Part shown: piece after piece, positions 7,696 through 15,796 of the stretch
How the letters are laid out: each line of letters opens with the position of its first letter
How positions within the stretch are numbered: the stretch's first letter is position 1
Origin: Candidatus Binatia bacterium
Lineage (GTDB): Bacteria; Vulcanimicrobiota; Vulcanimicrobiia; Vulcanimicrobiales; Vulcanimicrobiaceae
Length of the DNA stretch: 64,000 bases
Direction: 5' to 3'
Assembly (NCBI GenBank): GCA_035541935.1
Contig: DATKMJ010000027.1
Location: 1-64,000, forward strand
The notes under the pieces: generated by a model
The model's database searches: none
What the model saw: only the letters and a program-made list of their open reading frames with translations
Told to the model about the DNA's origin: nothing
Made by a program: the position numbers and the translations under genes

Positions 7696-8463
7696 TCAAA
7701 TCGGGATCGGCCCGACCTCGGAGCCTTGCAAGAACTGCGCGACGATGGGGTTGGTCGAGTTGCGGATGTTTTCGGCGGTGTCGTATGCGATGATGGCGCC
7801 CTCGAAGAGCATCGCAACGTAGTCGGCCATCGCGAAAATCGACGGCAGATCGTGCGAGATGACGACGGCGGTGCCGTCGAGCTTCTCGCGCAGCTTCAAT
7901 ATCGTATCGGTGATCAGGTTCGTCACGATTGGGTCCAAGCCGGTCGTCGGCTCGTCGTAGAGCACGAGGTCGGGCCGGGTGACGATCGCGCGCGCGAAGC
8001 CCGCGCGCTTGAGCATGCCGCCCGAGAGCTCGGCGGGAAGATCGTCGTAGGCATTCGCGAGGCCGACGCTATCGAGCGCGTCGATTGCCAATCCGCGGAC
8101 CTCGGCCTCGGAGAGCTTCGTATGTTCGCGCAACGGGAGCGCGACGTTCTCGCCGACGGTCAGGCTATCGAGCAGCGCGGAGAACTGAAACGAGAGGCTG
8201 ATCTTCTTCCGAACCCGGTTGCGCTGCTCTTCGGTCATGTGGCAGATATCGCTCCCGCGAACGTAGACGTGCCCCGCGTCGGGGAGCAGCAAGCCGTCGA
8301 GCAGTCGCAGGATCGTCGATTTCCCCGCGCCGGAGAGCCCGATGATGCACGTGATCGCGCCGCCGACGATGTCGAGCGAACAGTTCTTGAGGACGAGCCG
8401 GTCGCCGAAGGCGAGCGAGACGTCCTCGATGCTCGCGATGATGTTGCCGTTGCTCTGCGACAT
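7696..8463 (-). CDS. mlaF: Mla-type ABC transporter ATP-binding protein
   Basis: The protein has 255 residues and a complete ABC ATPase: Walker A 'GLSGAGKSTILRLLDG', Q-loop around 'SLSFQFSALLDSLTV', signature 'LSGGMLKRAGFARAI', Walker B 'LVLYDEPTTGLDP' and the H-loop 'VVISHD'. The LSGGM signature (methionine in place of Q) is typical of MlaF/TTG2A-type ATPases. It powers the MlaE permease next to it for phospholipid trafficking between the membranes. ATG 8463 overlaps the mlaE stop in TAATG, which fixes the start. No STAS-domain MlaB gene is seen in the operon. Confidence 0.9.
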   Translation of the reverse strand: MSQSNGNIIASIEDVSLAFGDRLVLKNCSLDIVGGAITCIIGLSGAGKSTILRLLDGLLLPDAGHVYVRGSDICHMTEEQRNRVRKKISLSFQFSALLDSLTVGENVALPLREHTKLSEAEVRGLAIDALDSVGLANAYDDLPAELSGGMLKRAGFARAIVTRPDLVLYDEPTTGLDPIVTNLITDTILKLREKLDGTAVVISHDLPSIFAMADYVAMLFEGAIIAYDTAENIRNSTNPIVAQFLQGSEVGPIPI

Positions 8464-9233
8464 TAGCCGAAGAGGAAGAACGACATGACGAAGTTCGATA
8501 TGAAGATCAGGATGATCGCGAGCACGACCGCGCCGGTCGTCGATTGCCCGACCCCGGCCGCACCGCCTCGGGTCGAGAGGCCTTGATAGGCTCCGACCAT
8601 CGCGATGATCGCGGCGAAGACCAGCGATTTGAAGATGCCTTTGCAGACGTCGGCGAAGTCGATCGACTGCCGCACCGACGACATGAACGCGTCGTACGAG
8701 ATGTGCGCGTAGGTCTGCGCGATCCACATTCCGCCGAGGATCGAGACCACGTCCGCAAAGATGGTCAGGAGCGGGAGCATCAAGAGCAGCGCGGCGAGGC
8801 GCGGCACGACGAGAAATCGCGGCGGCTCGAGCCCCATCGAGCGGAGGGCCTCGATCTGCTCGGTCACGACCATCGAGCCGAGCTCCGCGGCGATTGCCGC
8901 GCCGACCCTTCCCGCGACGACGACCGCCGTCAGCATCGGTCCGAGCTCGCGCACCGACGCGTAGGCGACGGCGCCGCCGACGACGTTTGCGAAGCCGTAC
9001 GCGACGGCTTGCTGCGCCGATTCGAGCGAGATCACCATGCCGGTGAAGAGCGAGGTGAGCATCACGATGACGAGCGACTGAACGCCGAGCAGCGCGCACT
9101 GCGAGATCGTCTCCGCAACGCGTATCCGCATCCGGACCAAGAAGCCGGCCGTCTCGGCCGAGAGCAGCGTCAACCCGCCGGCGTACTCGAAGAAGCCGAT
9201 CGTCGCGCGCCCGAAGCGGTCGAGCAGCCTCAC
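8463..9233 (-). CDS. mlaE: MlaE-type lipid ABC transporter permease
   Basis: The protein has 256 residues with the MlaE/YrbE fold: an amphipathic N-terminal helix followed by about five transmembrane segments. The family core is visible as 'GMVISLESAQQAVAYG', 'VRELGPMLTAVVVAGRVGA' and 'AAELGSMVVTEQIEALRSMG'. It forms the inner-membrane channel with MlaF and the MCE protein. GTG 9233 overlaps the stop of the preceding small gene (GTGA), and its own stop overlaps mlaF, showing translational coupling across the transporter block. Confidence 0.92.
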   Translation of the reverse strand: MRLLDRFGRATIGFFEYAGGLTLLSAETAGFLVRMRIRVAETISQCALLGVQSLVIVMLTSLFTGMVISLESAQQAVAYGFANVVGGAVAYASVRELGPMLTAVVVAGRVGAAIAAELGSMVVTEQIEALRSMGLEPPRFLVVPRLAALLLMLPLLTIFADVVSILGGMWIAQTYAHISYDAFMSSVRQSIDFADVCKGIFKSLVFAAIIAMVGAYQGLSTRGGAAGVGQSTTGAVVLAIILIFISNFVMSFFLFG

Positions 9234-9568
9234 CGCTTCGCCTCGACCGCGGCGAGCGCGTCGAGGACGGCCTGCGTCCCTTCGATGCGTTTGACCGCAA
9301 CGCCACGCTCGGCGGTGAGATTGAAATGGACCTGGTTGACGTGTTCGAGCCGCCGATCGACGTCGCGCAGATTGCCGCGCGCCTCTCGGTCGAAGGATTC
9401 GAAGTAGCGCCGAACCTCGGCGAGGTACGCCGCGCGGCTCGCGTCGTCGACGCTGCCGCTCGCAATCGCCGCTTCGATGGACCGCTGCGCCCGCTTCATC
9501 GCGCGATGGGTGATGTGGAAGGCGCCGACGCGGGCGACCAGGTCGAGCAGTTGCGGGTCAGCCTGCAT
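9230..9568 (-). CDS. Unknown small helical protein linked to Mla permease gene
   Basis: The protein has 112 residues and I do not recognise a family. It has no signal peptide or transmembrane segment and is rich in charged residues and alanine in a helical pattern, for example 'RAMKRAQRSIEAAIAS' and 'RRYFESFDREARGNLRDVD', which could form a helical hairpin or coiled coil. It overlaps rph upstream by 11 bp and mlaE downstream by 4 bp (GTGA), so it is translated inside the operon. Position suggests a link to the lipid transporter, but a housekeeping or ribosome-related link via rph is equally possible. Confidence 0.7.
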   Translation of the reverse strand: MQADPQLLDLVARVGAFHITHRAMKRAQRSIEAAIASGSVDDASRAAYLAEVRRYFESFDREARGNLRDVDRRLEHVNQVHFNLTAERGVAVKRIEGTQAVLDALAAVEAKR

Positions 9569-10298
9569 GAACCGGGAGCGAGGCGGTCAACGCCGTCTTC
9601 TGCAGATCGAAGAGCTGCCGGATGCCGCGATCCGCTAGCGCGAGCAGCGTCTCGAGGTCGCGCCGATCGAACGGCGAGGCCTCGGCCGTGCCTTGCAACT
9701 CGACGAAGCGGCCCGCGTCGGTCATGAAGACGTTCATATCCACCAGCGCCTGGCTATCCTCGTCGTACGCCAGATCGAGCAACGGTTGCCCGGCGACGAT
9801 GCCGACGCTCGTCGCGGCAACCATCGCGTCGATCGGCCAGCGAGCCGCATCGCTCGGATCGAACCGCGTCCGCAACGCGAGCGCGAGCGCGACCCACGCG
9901 CCGGTGACGGCCGCCGTGCGGGTTCCACCGTCGGCCTGAATGACGTCGCAGTCGAGCCAGAGCGTGCGCTCGCCGAGCTTCGCCATATTCGTGACGGCGC
10001 GCAACGCGCGCCCGATGATGCGCTGGATCTCCTGCGTGCGGCCGCCGAGCCGGCCTTTGGACGCCTCCCGCTGGGTCCGCTCCTGCGTCGCACGCGGCAG
10101 CATCGCATACTCGGCGGTTACCCAGCCGACGCCGCGGCCTTTCATCCAGGCGGGGACGCGGTCTTCGATGGACGCGGCGCAGATCAAGCGCGTGTTGCCG
10201 ACGCTGATCAGGGCGCTGCCCTCGGGATACTTGAGGAATCCGGGTTCGATCGTCACCGGGCGCAGCTCGTCGTGGGCGCGCCGGTCGCTGCGAATCAC
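9558..10298 (-). CDS. rph: Ribonuclease PH
   Basis: The protein has 246 residues and the full RNase PH sequence pattern: 'MIRSDRRAHDELRPVTIEPG' at the start, 'GNTRLICAASIEDRVPAWMKG', 'GWVTAEYAMLPRATQERTQRE', the phosphate-binding region 'GRTQEIQRIIGRALR', and 'DCDVIQADGGTRTAAVTGAW'. The enzyme trims tRNA 3' ends phosphorolytically. The start is GTG 10298, directly abutting the glmS stop. Placement between glmS and the Mla genes looks like a growth-related housekeeping operon. Confidence 0.95.
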   Translation of the reverse strand: MIRSDRRAHDELRPVTIEPGFLKYPEGSALISVGNTRLICAASIEDRVPAWMKGRGVGWVTAEYAMLPRATQERTQREASKGRLGGRTQEIQRIIGRALRAVTNMAKLGERTLWLDCDVIQADGGTRTAAVTGAWVALALALRTRFDPSDAARWPIDAMVAATSVGIVAGQPLLDLAYDEDSQALVDMNVFMTDAGRFVELQGTAEASPFDRRDLETLLALADRGIRQLFDLQKTALTASLPVHAG

Positions 10299-12140
10299 CT
10301 ACTCCACCGTGACGGTCTTGGCAAGGTTGCGGGGCTGGTCGACGTCCTTCCCTTCGATGTCGGCGATGTGATAGGCGAGCAGCTGCAGCGGGATGACGTT
10401 GACGATCGGCGAGAGCAGCTCGTCGACCTTTGGAACCCAGAAGACGTGGTCGGCTGCCGCGGCAACTTCGTCGTCGCCGCGATTCGCGACGACGATGACC
10501 GGCGCTTCGCGCGCCTTCGACTCCATGAGATTCGAAAGCATCTTCTCCCTTACGCGGTCCTCGGTCGCGATGCCGACGACGGGCACCGACGAGTCGAGCA
10601 GCGCGATCGGCCCGTGCTTCATCTCGCCGGCCGGGTACCCCTCGGCGTGAATGTACGAGATCTCCTTCAACTTCAGCGCGCCTTCGAGCGCGGTCGGGAA
10701 GTTGACGTAGCGGCCGATGAAGAGAACGCTCTGCGCTTTGCGAAGTTCGCGCGCGACCCTGCGGATCTCGTCCGACGTGTCGAGCACGACGTCCACCGCT
10801 GCCGGCAGCAGTTTCGTCCCGTCTGCGACTTCTCTGAGGCGGCGTTCGTCGGCCGTGCCGCGTAGCCGCGCCAAGTAGAGCGCGAAGAGCGTCATCGCGG
10901 CGACCTGCGAGACGTACGTTTTCGTGGCGGCGACGCCGATCTCGGGACCTCCGCGCGTGTAGAGCATCCCGTCGGCGAGGCGCGTCAGGTGCGAGCCGAG
11001 CACGTTGCAGATGCCGAGGATGCCGGAGTTCGACGCCTTCGCGATCCGCACGGCCTCGATCGTGTCGGCGGTCTCGCCCGATTGCGAGATCGCGATGACG
11101 AGCGTCGTGGGATCGATGACCGGATCGCCGTAGCGGAACTCGCTCGCGAGCTCCATCTCGACCGGAAGCCGCACGAGCGAACGAAGCAGGTACATGCCGA
11201 CGAGGCCGGCGTGATATGCGGTGCCGCAGCCGGTGATCGCGATCTTGCTCAGACCCAAGAGCCGCTCGTCGGTGATGGCGCCGAGCTCGCCGCCGAGGTG
11301 GACCCCGCCGGCCTCGTCGACGCGGCCGCTGAGGGTCTCCTTGATCACCTGGGGCTGCTCGAAAATCTCCTTGAGCATGAAGTGCTTGTAGCCGGTCTTC
11401 TCTGCCGCACCCGGATCCCACGTGATCGCGATCGGCTCGCGCTCGATGCGCGCGCCCTCGTAATCGGTCAGCCGGATGCCGTCGCGGGCGACGACGGCGA
11501 TCTCGCCCTCTTGCAGGATGATTTCGCGGCGGGTGTACGGCAGAATCGCCGGCGTGTCCGAGGCGACGTACATCTCGCCCTCGCCGATGCCGAGCACGAG
11601 CGGGCTCGCGCCGTTGCGCGCGAAGACGAGATGATCGGGGTCGTCGCTGGAAATTACTCCGAGCGCGTAGGCGCCGCGCACCTCGTGCAGCGTTCGGCGG
11701 ACCGCCTCTTCGAGGTTTCCGTCGTAATGAAGTTCGATCAGATGGGCGAGCACTTCGGTGTCGGTCTCGCTCCTGAAGACGTGGCCGCGCTCGATCAGGC
11801 GAGCGCGCAGCGCCGCGTAATTCTCGATGATGCCGTTGTGGACCACCGCGATGCGCCCGCGGCAGTCGAGGTGCGGGTGCGCGTTGGCGTCCGAGGGCGC
11901 ACCGTGCGTCGCCCAGCGAGTGTGCCCGACGCCGACGACGCCGGAGAGGGCCTCGCCATTGCTCAACCGCTCGGCGAGACGCGAGAGCTTTCCCTCGGCC
12001 TTGGAGCCCGCGAGCGCTCCCTGCGCGTCGATGACGGCGATGCCCGCGCTGTCGTACCCGCGGTACTCCAGGCGGCGCAGCGCGTCGAGGATGATCGGAA
12101 CGCTATCGCGGGTGCCGATGTACCCGACGATCCCGCACAT
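10299..12140 (-). CDS. glmS: Glutamine--fructose-6-phosphate aminotransferase
   Basis: The protein has 613 residues. The mature enzyme starts at the catalytic cysteine in 'MCGIVGYIGTRD' (class II glutamine amidotransferase domain, about 1-220). Two SIS sugar-isomerase domains follow, with 'GCGTAYHAGLVG', 'ISQSGETADTIEAVRIAK' and the C-terminal 'PRNLAKTVTVE'. It makes glucosamine-6-phosphate, the entry to peptidoglycan and lipid A sugars. ATG 12140 lies 5 bp after the rpoZ stop and the gene ends directly against rph. No glmS ribozyme is possible in the 5-bp gap. Confidence 0.97.
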   Translation of the reverse strand: MCGIVGYIGTRDSVPIILDALRRLEYRGYDSAGIAVIDAQGALAGSKAEGKLSRLAERLSNGEALSGVVGVGHTRWATHGAPSDANAHPHLDCRGRIAVVHNGIIENYAALRARLIERGHVFRSETDTEVLAHLIELHYDGNLEEAVRRTLHEVRGAYALGVISSDDPDHLVFARNGASPLVLGIGEGEMYVASDTPAILPYTRREIILQEGEIAVVARDGIRLTDYEGARIEREPIAITWDPGAAEKTGYKHFMLKEIFEQPQVIKETLSGRVDEAGGVHLGGELGAITDERLLGLSKIAITGCGTAYHAGLVGMYLLRSLVRLPVEMELASEFRYGDPVIDPTTLVIAISQSGETADTIEAVRIAKASNSGILGICNVLGSHLTRLADGMLYTRGGPEIGVAATKTYVSQVAAMTLFALYLARLRGTADERRLREVADGTKLLPAAVDVVLDTSDEIRRVARELRKAQSVLFIGRYVNFPTALEGALKLKEISYIHAEGYPAGEMKHGPIALLDSSVPVVGIATEDRVREKMLSNLMESKAREAPVIVVANRGDDEVAAAADHVFWVPKVDELLSPIVNVIPLQLLAYHIADIEGKDVDQPRNLAKTVTVE

Positions 12141-12145
12141 CGCCC

Positions 12146-12418
12146 CTACTTGATTCCTTCGCGAGTCCGGCGGTAGACGATCTTCCCGTCGGCGATCTCG
12201 TCGAGCGCGATCGAGACCGGCTTGTTCGGATTGATCGTCTCGGGATCGACGAGCGGCTCGCTCGCGAAGTACTCGCGGCGGTCGGTCGGCGGAAGCTGCT
12301 GCACGCGGATCCAGTTGTTCAACTGGCGCGCGCGCTTCGTGACGATGTTGACGAGGCTGAACTTGGAATCTGCATGCTCGAGGAGCGCGTCCAGATCGCC
12401 GAAGACGGATTTGCTCAT
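12146..12418 (-). CDS. rpoZ: RNA polymerase omega subunit
   Basis: The protein has 90 residues. It is assigned as omega from its size, the conserved start 'DSKFSLVNIVTKRARQLNNW' (canonical sxy-LVxxxaKRARql), the 'PVSIALDEIADGKI' block (canonical KPVtiALeEIaeGKi), and its position directly after gmk, a widespread gene order. Omega stabilises beta' and assists RNA polymerase assembly. The gene sits 32 bp after gmk and 5 bp before glmS. Confidence 0.9.
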   Translation of the reverse strand: MSKSVFGDLDALLEHADSKFSLVNIVTKRARQLNNWIRVQQLPPTDRREYFASEPLVDPETINPNKPVSIALDEIADGKIVYRRTREGIK

Positions 12419-12450
12419 TGGTGTTGTCGTTCGTTCCTTTTCTGTAGTCG

Positions 12451-13071
12451 TTATGACGACTCGACCGCTCGGATCGTGTCGTCCGGGTATCGATGTATGC
12501 GAAAGCGCTCCGCTTGCAGGATTGCCTCCAAATCCCTAACCGCCTCCTGCGGACGGTCTTGGGCGTTGACGACGATGTAGTCGAACCGCCGGATGAACTT
12601 CATCTCCTGTTGCGCGATCTCGAGCCGCCTCGCGATCTCTTCGTTCGTCTCCGTTCGACGAGCGAGCAGCCGCTCGCGGAGATTCGAGAAGCGGTCCGGC
12701 ACGAGGAAGATCAGCACCGCGTCCGGATACGCCGCCTTGACGGCGAGCGCACCGTTGACCTCGGGCTTCATGATCACGTCGTAGCCCTCGTGCAGGCTCC
12801 GTTCGACATAATCGCGCGGCGTGCCGTAACGGTTGCCGCCGTACTCGCGCCACTCCAGAAGCGCGCCCTTGGCGAGCATCCCTTCGAACTCGGCCGGCGA
12901 TACGAAGAAGTAATGCTCCTCGTCGCGCTCGTCCGGCCGCGGGTCTCGCGTGGTGGCCGAGATCGAGTATCGCAGGGTCGGACGCCGCTCCCGCAGCGCC
13001 TCGACGAGGGTATCCTTGCCGGCTCCCGACGGCCCGGATACGACGAATAACAGACCCGGCCCCGTCATCAA
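12451..13071 (-). CDS. gmk: Guanylate kinase
   Basis: The protein has 206 residues. It phosphorylates GMP to GDP. Visible motifs are the P-loop 'VVSGPSGAGKDTLVEALRE', the GMP-binding 'YSISATTRDPRPDERDEEHY' and 'WREYGGNRYGTPRDYVE', and the lid region 'RLLARRTETNEEIARRLE'. The length is normal for the family. Two ATGs lie in tandem at 13071 and 13068, and the first is given. It starts the gmk-rpoZ-glmS-rph-mla-panE transcription run, so a promoter is expected just upstream, but I see no convincing one. Confidence 0.95.
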   Translation of the reverse strand: MMTGPGLLFVVSGPSGAGKDTLVEALRERRPTLRYSISATTRDPRPDERDEEHYFFVSPAEFEGMLAKGALLEWREYGGNRYGTPRDYVERSLHEGYDVIMKPEVNGALAVKAAYPDAVLIFLVPDRFSNLRERLLARRTETNEEIARRLEIAQQEMKFIRRFDYIVVNAQDRPQEAVRDLEAILQAERFRIHRYPDDTIRAVESS

Positions 13072-13129
13072 CTCCAGCTTGGGTTCACGCTGCGGGGCTC
13101 CTTAACCTAGGAGAGCAGCCGAGGGAACC

Positions 13130-13570
13130 CTACAAAGTGCAGAGGGAGCTCTTCATCGCCTCGGTCACGGCGGGGGCGACGGGCGTTCCGGTCGGCCGAA
13201 CGTAGGTGGTCCGAATCGCCTGGCCGTCTCGCACCGCGAAGCCCTCCTGCATCGTCATATCGTCGCGGAGGCGCACCGTGGCGACGCCCGCCGCTCCGGG
13301 GCACGGCGCGAACGGCACGCTGCCTTGGAGTTTTGCTCCCGGATGGCGCATCAGCGCGTCGATCGTCACGCGCGACGCGAGGTCCGAGAGAGAGCCCCCG
13401 TATGGCTTCTTCTCGTAGAAATACTCGGAGAGGTTCGCGCCCGTGCCGCTCGACCACGCATCGCTCTCGCCCGGCATCGCGCGCCAACCCTTCGGCGCCG
13501 GCGAGGACGCGCTGCAGGCCGCCGCGAGCGCGGCGAGCGAGAGGGTGGCCAAGAGTATCGGAACGCGCAC
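13130..13570 (-). CDS. Small lipoprotein of unknown function
   Basis: The protein has 146 residues. The chosen start, GTG 13570, gives a lipoprotein signal (LAAA-C19). The mature part has no recognised domain; it contains two further cysteines ('FAPCPGAAG' and the C-terminal 'SSLCTL') that could form a disulfide in the periplasm. Open frame continues far upstream antisense to rqcH, but that part is a shadow of the opposite gene. It is divergent from rqcH with about 15 bp between the starts. Confidence 0.65.
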   Translation of the reverse strand: MRVPILLATLSLAALAAACSASSPAPKGWRAMPGESDAWSSGTGANLSEYFYEKKPYGGSLSDLASRVTIDALMRHPGAKLQGSVPFAPCPGAAGVATVRLRDDMTMQEGFAVRDGQAIRTTYVRPTGTPVAPAVTEAMKSSLCTL

Positions 13571-13585
13571 GAGTAAGAAGGTTAG

Positions 13586-15100
13586 ATGCTCACCGATTGG
13601 CTCCTCATCCGGCGGCTCGCTCAGGAGATCGAGGAGCGCCTGCGCGGCGCTCGGGTCGAGGATGCCGGCCTGACGGCAGACGGGCGCGTCGGCCTCGTCC
13701 TCCGCCGCCGCGGCGAGCGAGTGCTGCTCGCGCTCGACGTCTTCGCGTCGCCGCCGCTCGTGACGATTGAGGACGAGGAGCTCGGGATCGCCGCCGAGCC
13801 GGGCTTTGTGCGCGCGCTCGAGCGCTCTCTGCGAGGCATGATCCTGACGCGCGCGTCGGTACGGCGCAACGACCGGCTGATTCGCCTGACCTTCGGATCG
13901 CGCTCCTCGTTCGGCGTCGGCGACGAGTTGGAGCTCTATCTCGAACTCGTTCCGCGGTACGGCAATCTCGTGCTCGTGAAGGGCGGGACGGTGATCGCGG
14001 CGCGCAAGGAGTTCGCGCCCTCGGAGAACGCACGCCGCGCGGTTACGGCAGGCGGCGGGTACGAACTCCCTCCGCTGCCGGCTCGAACGGTCGCGATCGC
14101 GGCGCAAACGCCGCCCGACGAAGCGGCGGAGCTCGACGAGCCGCTCTATGTCTATCGTCGCGGCGGGCAGCTGCTGCAGGCGTACGTCGCGCCGCTCGAA
14201 GGCTTCGACGACGTCGAACCGTCGCGCGAGAACTCGTTGCTCGCGCTTCTCGCCGAATTGCGGACGCAACTGACCGCTCGTGCGGGAGGCGAGCGCGTCG
14301 CAGCGCGACGGAGCGCGATCGCGAAGAGGCTCGATGCGCGCGAGCGCAAGCTCGGCGCAGAGCTCGCGCAGATCGCGGCGAAGCAAGAACGCGCGGATCG
14401 CCGCGAGGCGTTGCGCGCCGAAGGCGAGCAAATATTCTCGACGCTGCACGAGTTGGGCGACGACGAACGCGAGGCGGCGAAGGAGCGAGCGGCCGCGCTT
14501 TTCGCCGAGTACAAGCGCTTGGGCAAGAGCCTGCCGCATCTCGCGACGCGCGAGCGGGCGGTGCGGCAATCGCTCGAAGCCGTGGAGACGCTGCGCTGGG
14601 AGAGCGAGCGTACCGCCGGGGAGGATCTCGGTGCGGTCGAGGCGGCGGTCGCGGAACTCGGACCGCGTCGCGGCGCGCCGGCCGTCGCGCGCGTCGCGAA
14701 GCGCAAGCGTCCGCCGCTCGAACTGCGGACCCCGGGCGGATCGCGCATCGTCGTCGGACGGTCGCCGGCGGAGAACGCCGAGCTCACCTTTCGATTGGCT
14801 CGGCCCAACGACGTCTGGTTCCACGCGAAAGGGATTCCCGGCGCGCACGTGATTCTCGCGCGCGACGATCGAGCGGAAGTTCCGGAGGAAGATCTCGCCG
14901 CCGCGGCGTCGCTCGCCGCGTACTACTCTCGGGCGAAGGCGTCGTCGTCGGTGCCGGTCGACTATACGCTGCGTAAGCACGTCCGCAAGCAGCGCGCGGC
15001 GCCGCCGGGCCTCGTCTGGTACACGCACGCGAAGACGATCGTTGCCGAACCGAAATCGCTCGACTGGCAGGGCGTAGCGCCGCGGAAGGACCCGGTGTAG
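13586..15100 (+). CDS. rqcH: RqcH / NFACT-family ribosome quality-control protein
   Basis: The protein has 504 residues. In order it shows an NFACT-N domain (about 1-130, with 'RRNDRLIRLTFG' carrying the Asp-Arg pair needed for tRNA-Ala recruitment in known RqcH), helical and coiled-coil segments (about 230-350), and the NFACT-R domain near 390-490 ('PNDVWFHAKGIPGAHVIL', 'SSSVPVDYTLRKHVRKQ', 'YTHAKTIVAEP'). Homologues bind obstructed 50S subunits and add C-terminal alanine tails that mark nascent chains for ClpXP; clpX and clpP lie in this same window at 38365-40258. The length is a little below the usual 560-580 residues. Older databases call the family fibronectin-binding. Confidence 0.9.
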   Translation: MLTDWLLIRRLAQEIEERLRGARVEDAGLTADGRVGLVLRRRGERVLLALDVFASPPLVTIEDEELGIAAEPGFVRALERSLRGMILTRASVRRNDRLIRLTFGSRSSFGVGDELELYLELVPRYGNLVLVKGGTVIAARKEFAPSENARRAVTAGGGYELPPLPARTVAIAAQTPPDEAAELDEPLYVYRRGGQLLQAYVAPLEGFDDVEPSRENSLLALLAELRTQLTARAGGERVAARRSAIAKRLDARERKLGAELAQIAAKQERADRREALRAEGEQIFSTLHELGDDEREAAKERAAALFAEYKRLGKSLPHLATRERAVRQSLEAVETLRWESERTAGEDLGAVEAAVAELGPRRGAPAVARVAKRKRPPLELRTPGGSRIVVGRSPAENAELTFRLARPNDVWFHAKGIPGAHVILARDDRAEVPEEDLAAAASLAAYYSRAKASSSVPVDYTLRKHVRKQRAAPPGLVWYTHAKTIVAEPKSLDWQGVAPRKDPV

Positions 15101-15151
15101 CAGCGAGCAACCAATGGAGGCAACGCACTCCGAACCCGAGGGAGGCTCGAT

Positions 15152-15268
15152 GTGAAGAATCCACTGGATACGCTGTCGGGGACGATCGTCAGCGGTTTCA
15201 TTCTGACGGTCGCACTCTATTTTATTGCGAGAGCGATCGTCTCGCACGCGACCGGGGCGGGCGCGTAA
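15152..15268 (+). CDS. 38-residue single-pass membrane peptide
   Basis: GTG 15152 is preceded by GGAGG with a 6-nt spacer and encodes 38 residues, ending at TAA 15266-15268, one base before the next ATG (15270). It has one hydrophobic helix, 'SGFILTVALYFIARAIV', flanked by polar ends. The tight spacing and good Shine-Dalgarno argue that it is translated together with the PuuD-N-like membrane protein that follows. Small single-TM subunits are common partners of haem-copper-like complexes, so an accessory-subunit role is plausible but not shown. Confidence 0.65.
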   Translation: MKNPLDTLSGTIVSGFILTVALYFIARAIVSHATGAGA

Positions 15269-15269
15269 T

Positions 15270-15794
15270 ATGTGGGAGGTGTGGCAAGACCCGATATTCC
15301 GGTGGTTCCACGTCCTGGCCGGCATCATGTGGATCGGCCTGCTTTACTACTTCAACTTCATCAACGTAGCGGCGGTAAAAGAAGCGACGGCGGCCGGCGA
15401 AGCCGGGCCGATTTCGAAGTACGTGCTGCCGCGCGCGTTGCTCTTCTTCCGCTGGGGAGCGGTCGTCACGTGGATCTTCGGTGCCGCCTTGCTCGGCACG
15501 TTTCACGGGCCGAACGGCTTGAACGGATTCGTCGCCGCGTTCGGCTTACAGGGCGCGATGGCGCCGATCGGCTTCGGCGCGTGGCTCGGGACGATCATGC
15601 TGCTCAACGTTTGGGGCGTGATCTGGCGGAATCAGAAGCGCGTGCTCGGGATCGTTCCCGCGACCGACGAAGAGAAGGCGAGGGCGCGACGCATCGCGTT
15701 CCTCGCTTCGCGCGTCAACACGATGCTCTCGATTCCGATGCTCTTCTTCATGGTGACCGGCCCGACGACGCTCGGCCAAGCTATCTACCACTAG
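15270..15794 (+). CDS. Urate oxidase N-terminal (PuuD-N, PF06181)-like membrane protein
   Basis: The protein has 174 residues. ATG 15270 is chosen because it follows the small peptide stop by one base; the open frame further upstream overlaps that peptide. Four transmembrane helices are apparent. The start 'RWFHVLAGIMWIGLLYYFNF' with its conserved histidine and WIG is the signature of the membrane domain found at the N-terminus of the urate hydroxylase PuuD. The cytochrome c domain of full PuuD is absent here, and no purine-degradation gene is nearby. A role in electron transfer is possible, but urate as substrate is not supported by context. Confidence 0.8.
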   Translation: MWEVWQDPIFRWFHVLAGIMWIGLLYYFNFINVAAVKEATAAGEAGPISKYVLPRALLFFRWGAVVTWIFGAALLGTFHGPNGLNGFVAAFGLQGAMAPIGFGAWLGTIMLLNVWGVIWRNQKRVLGIVPATDEEKARARRIAFLASRVNTMLSIPMLFFMVTGPTTLGQAIYH

Positions 15795-15796
15795 CG

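Noticed and set aside
9754-11421. 555-residue minus-strand open frame over rph and glmS
   Set aside because: It is an out-of-frame shadow of two clearly recognised genes.
12141-12145. glmS ribozyme
   Set aside because: Only 5 bp separate rpoZ and glmS, too little for the ribozyme, and no core sequence is seen.
13571-15328. Upstream extension of the lipoprotein frame at 13130-13570
   Set aside because: It is antisense to rqcH and the membrane-protein genes and has the composition of a shadow frame; the lipobox-preceding GTG marks the real start.
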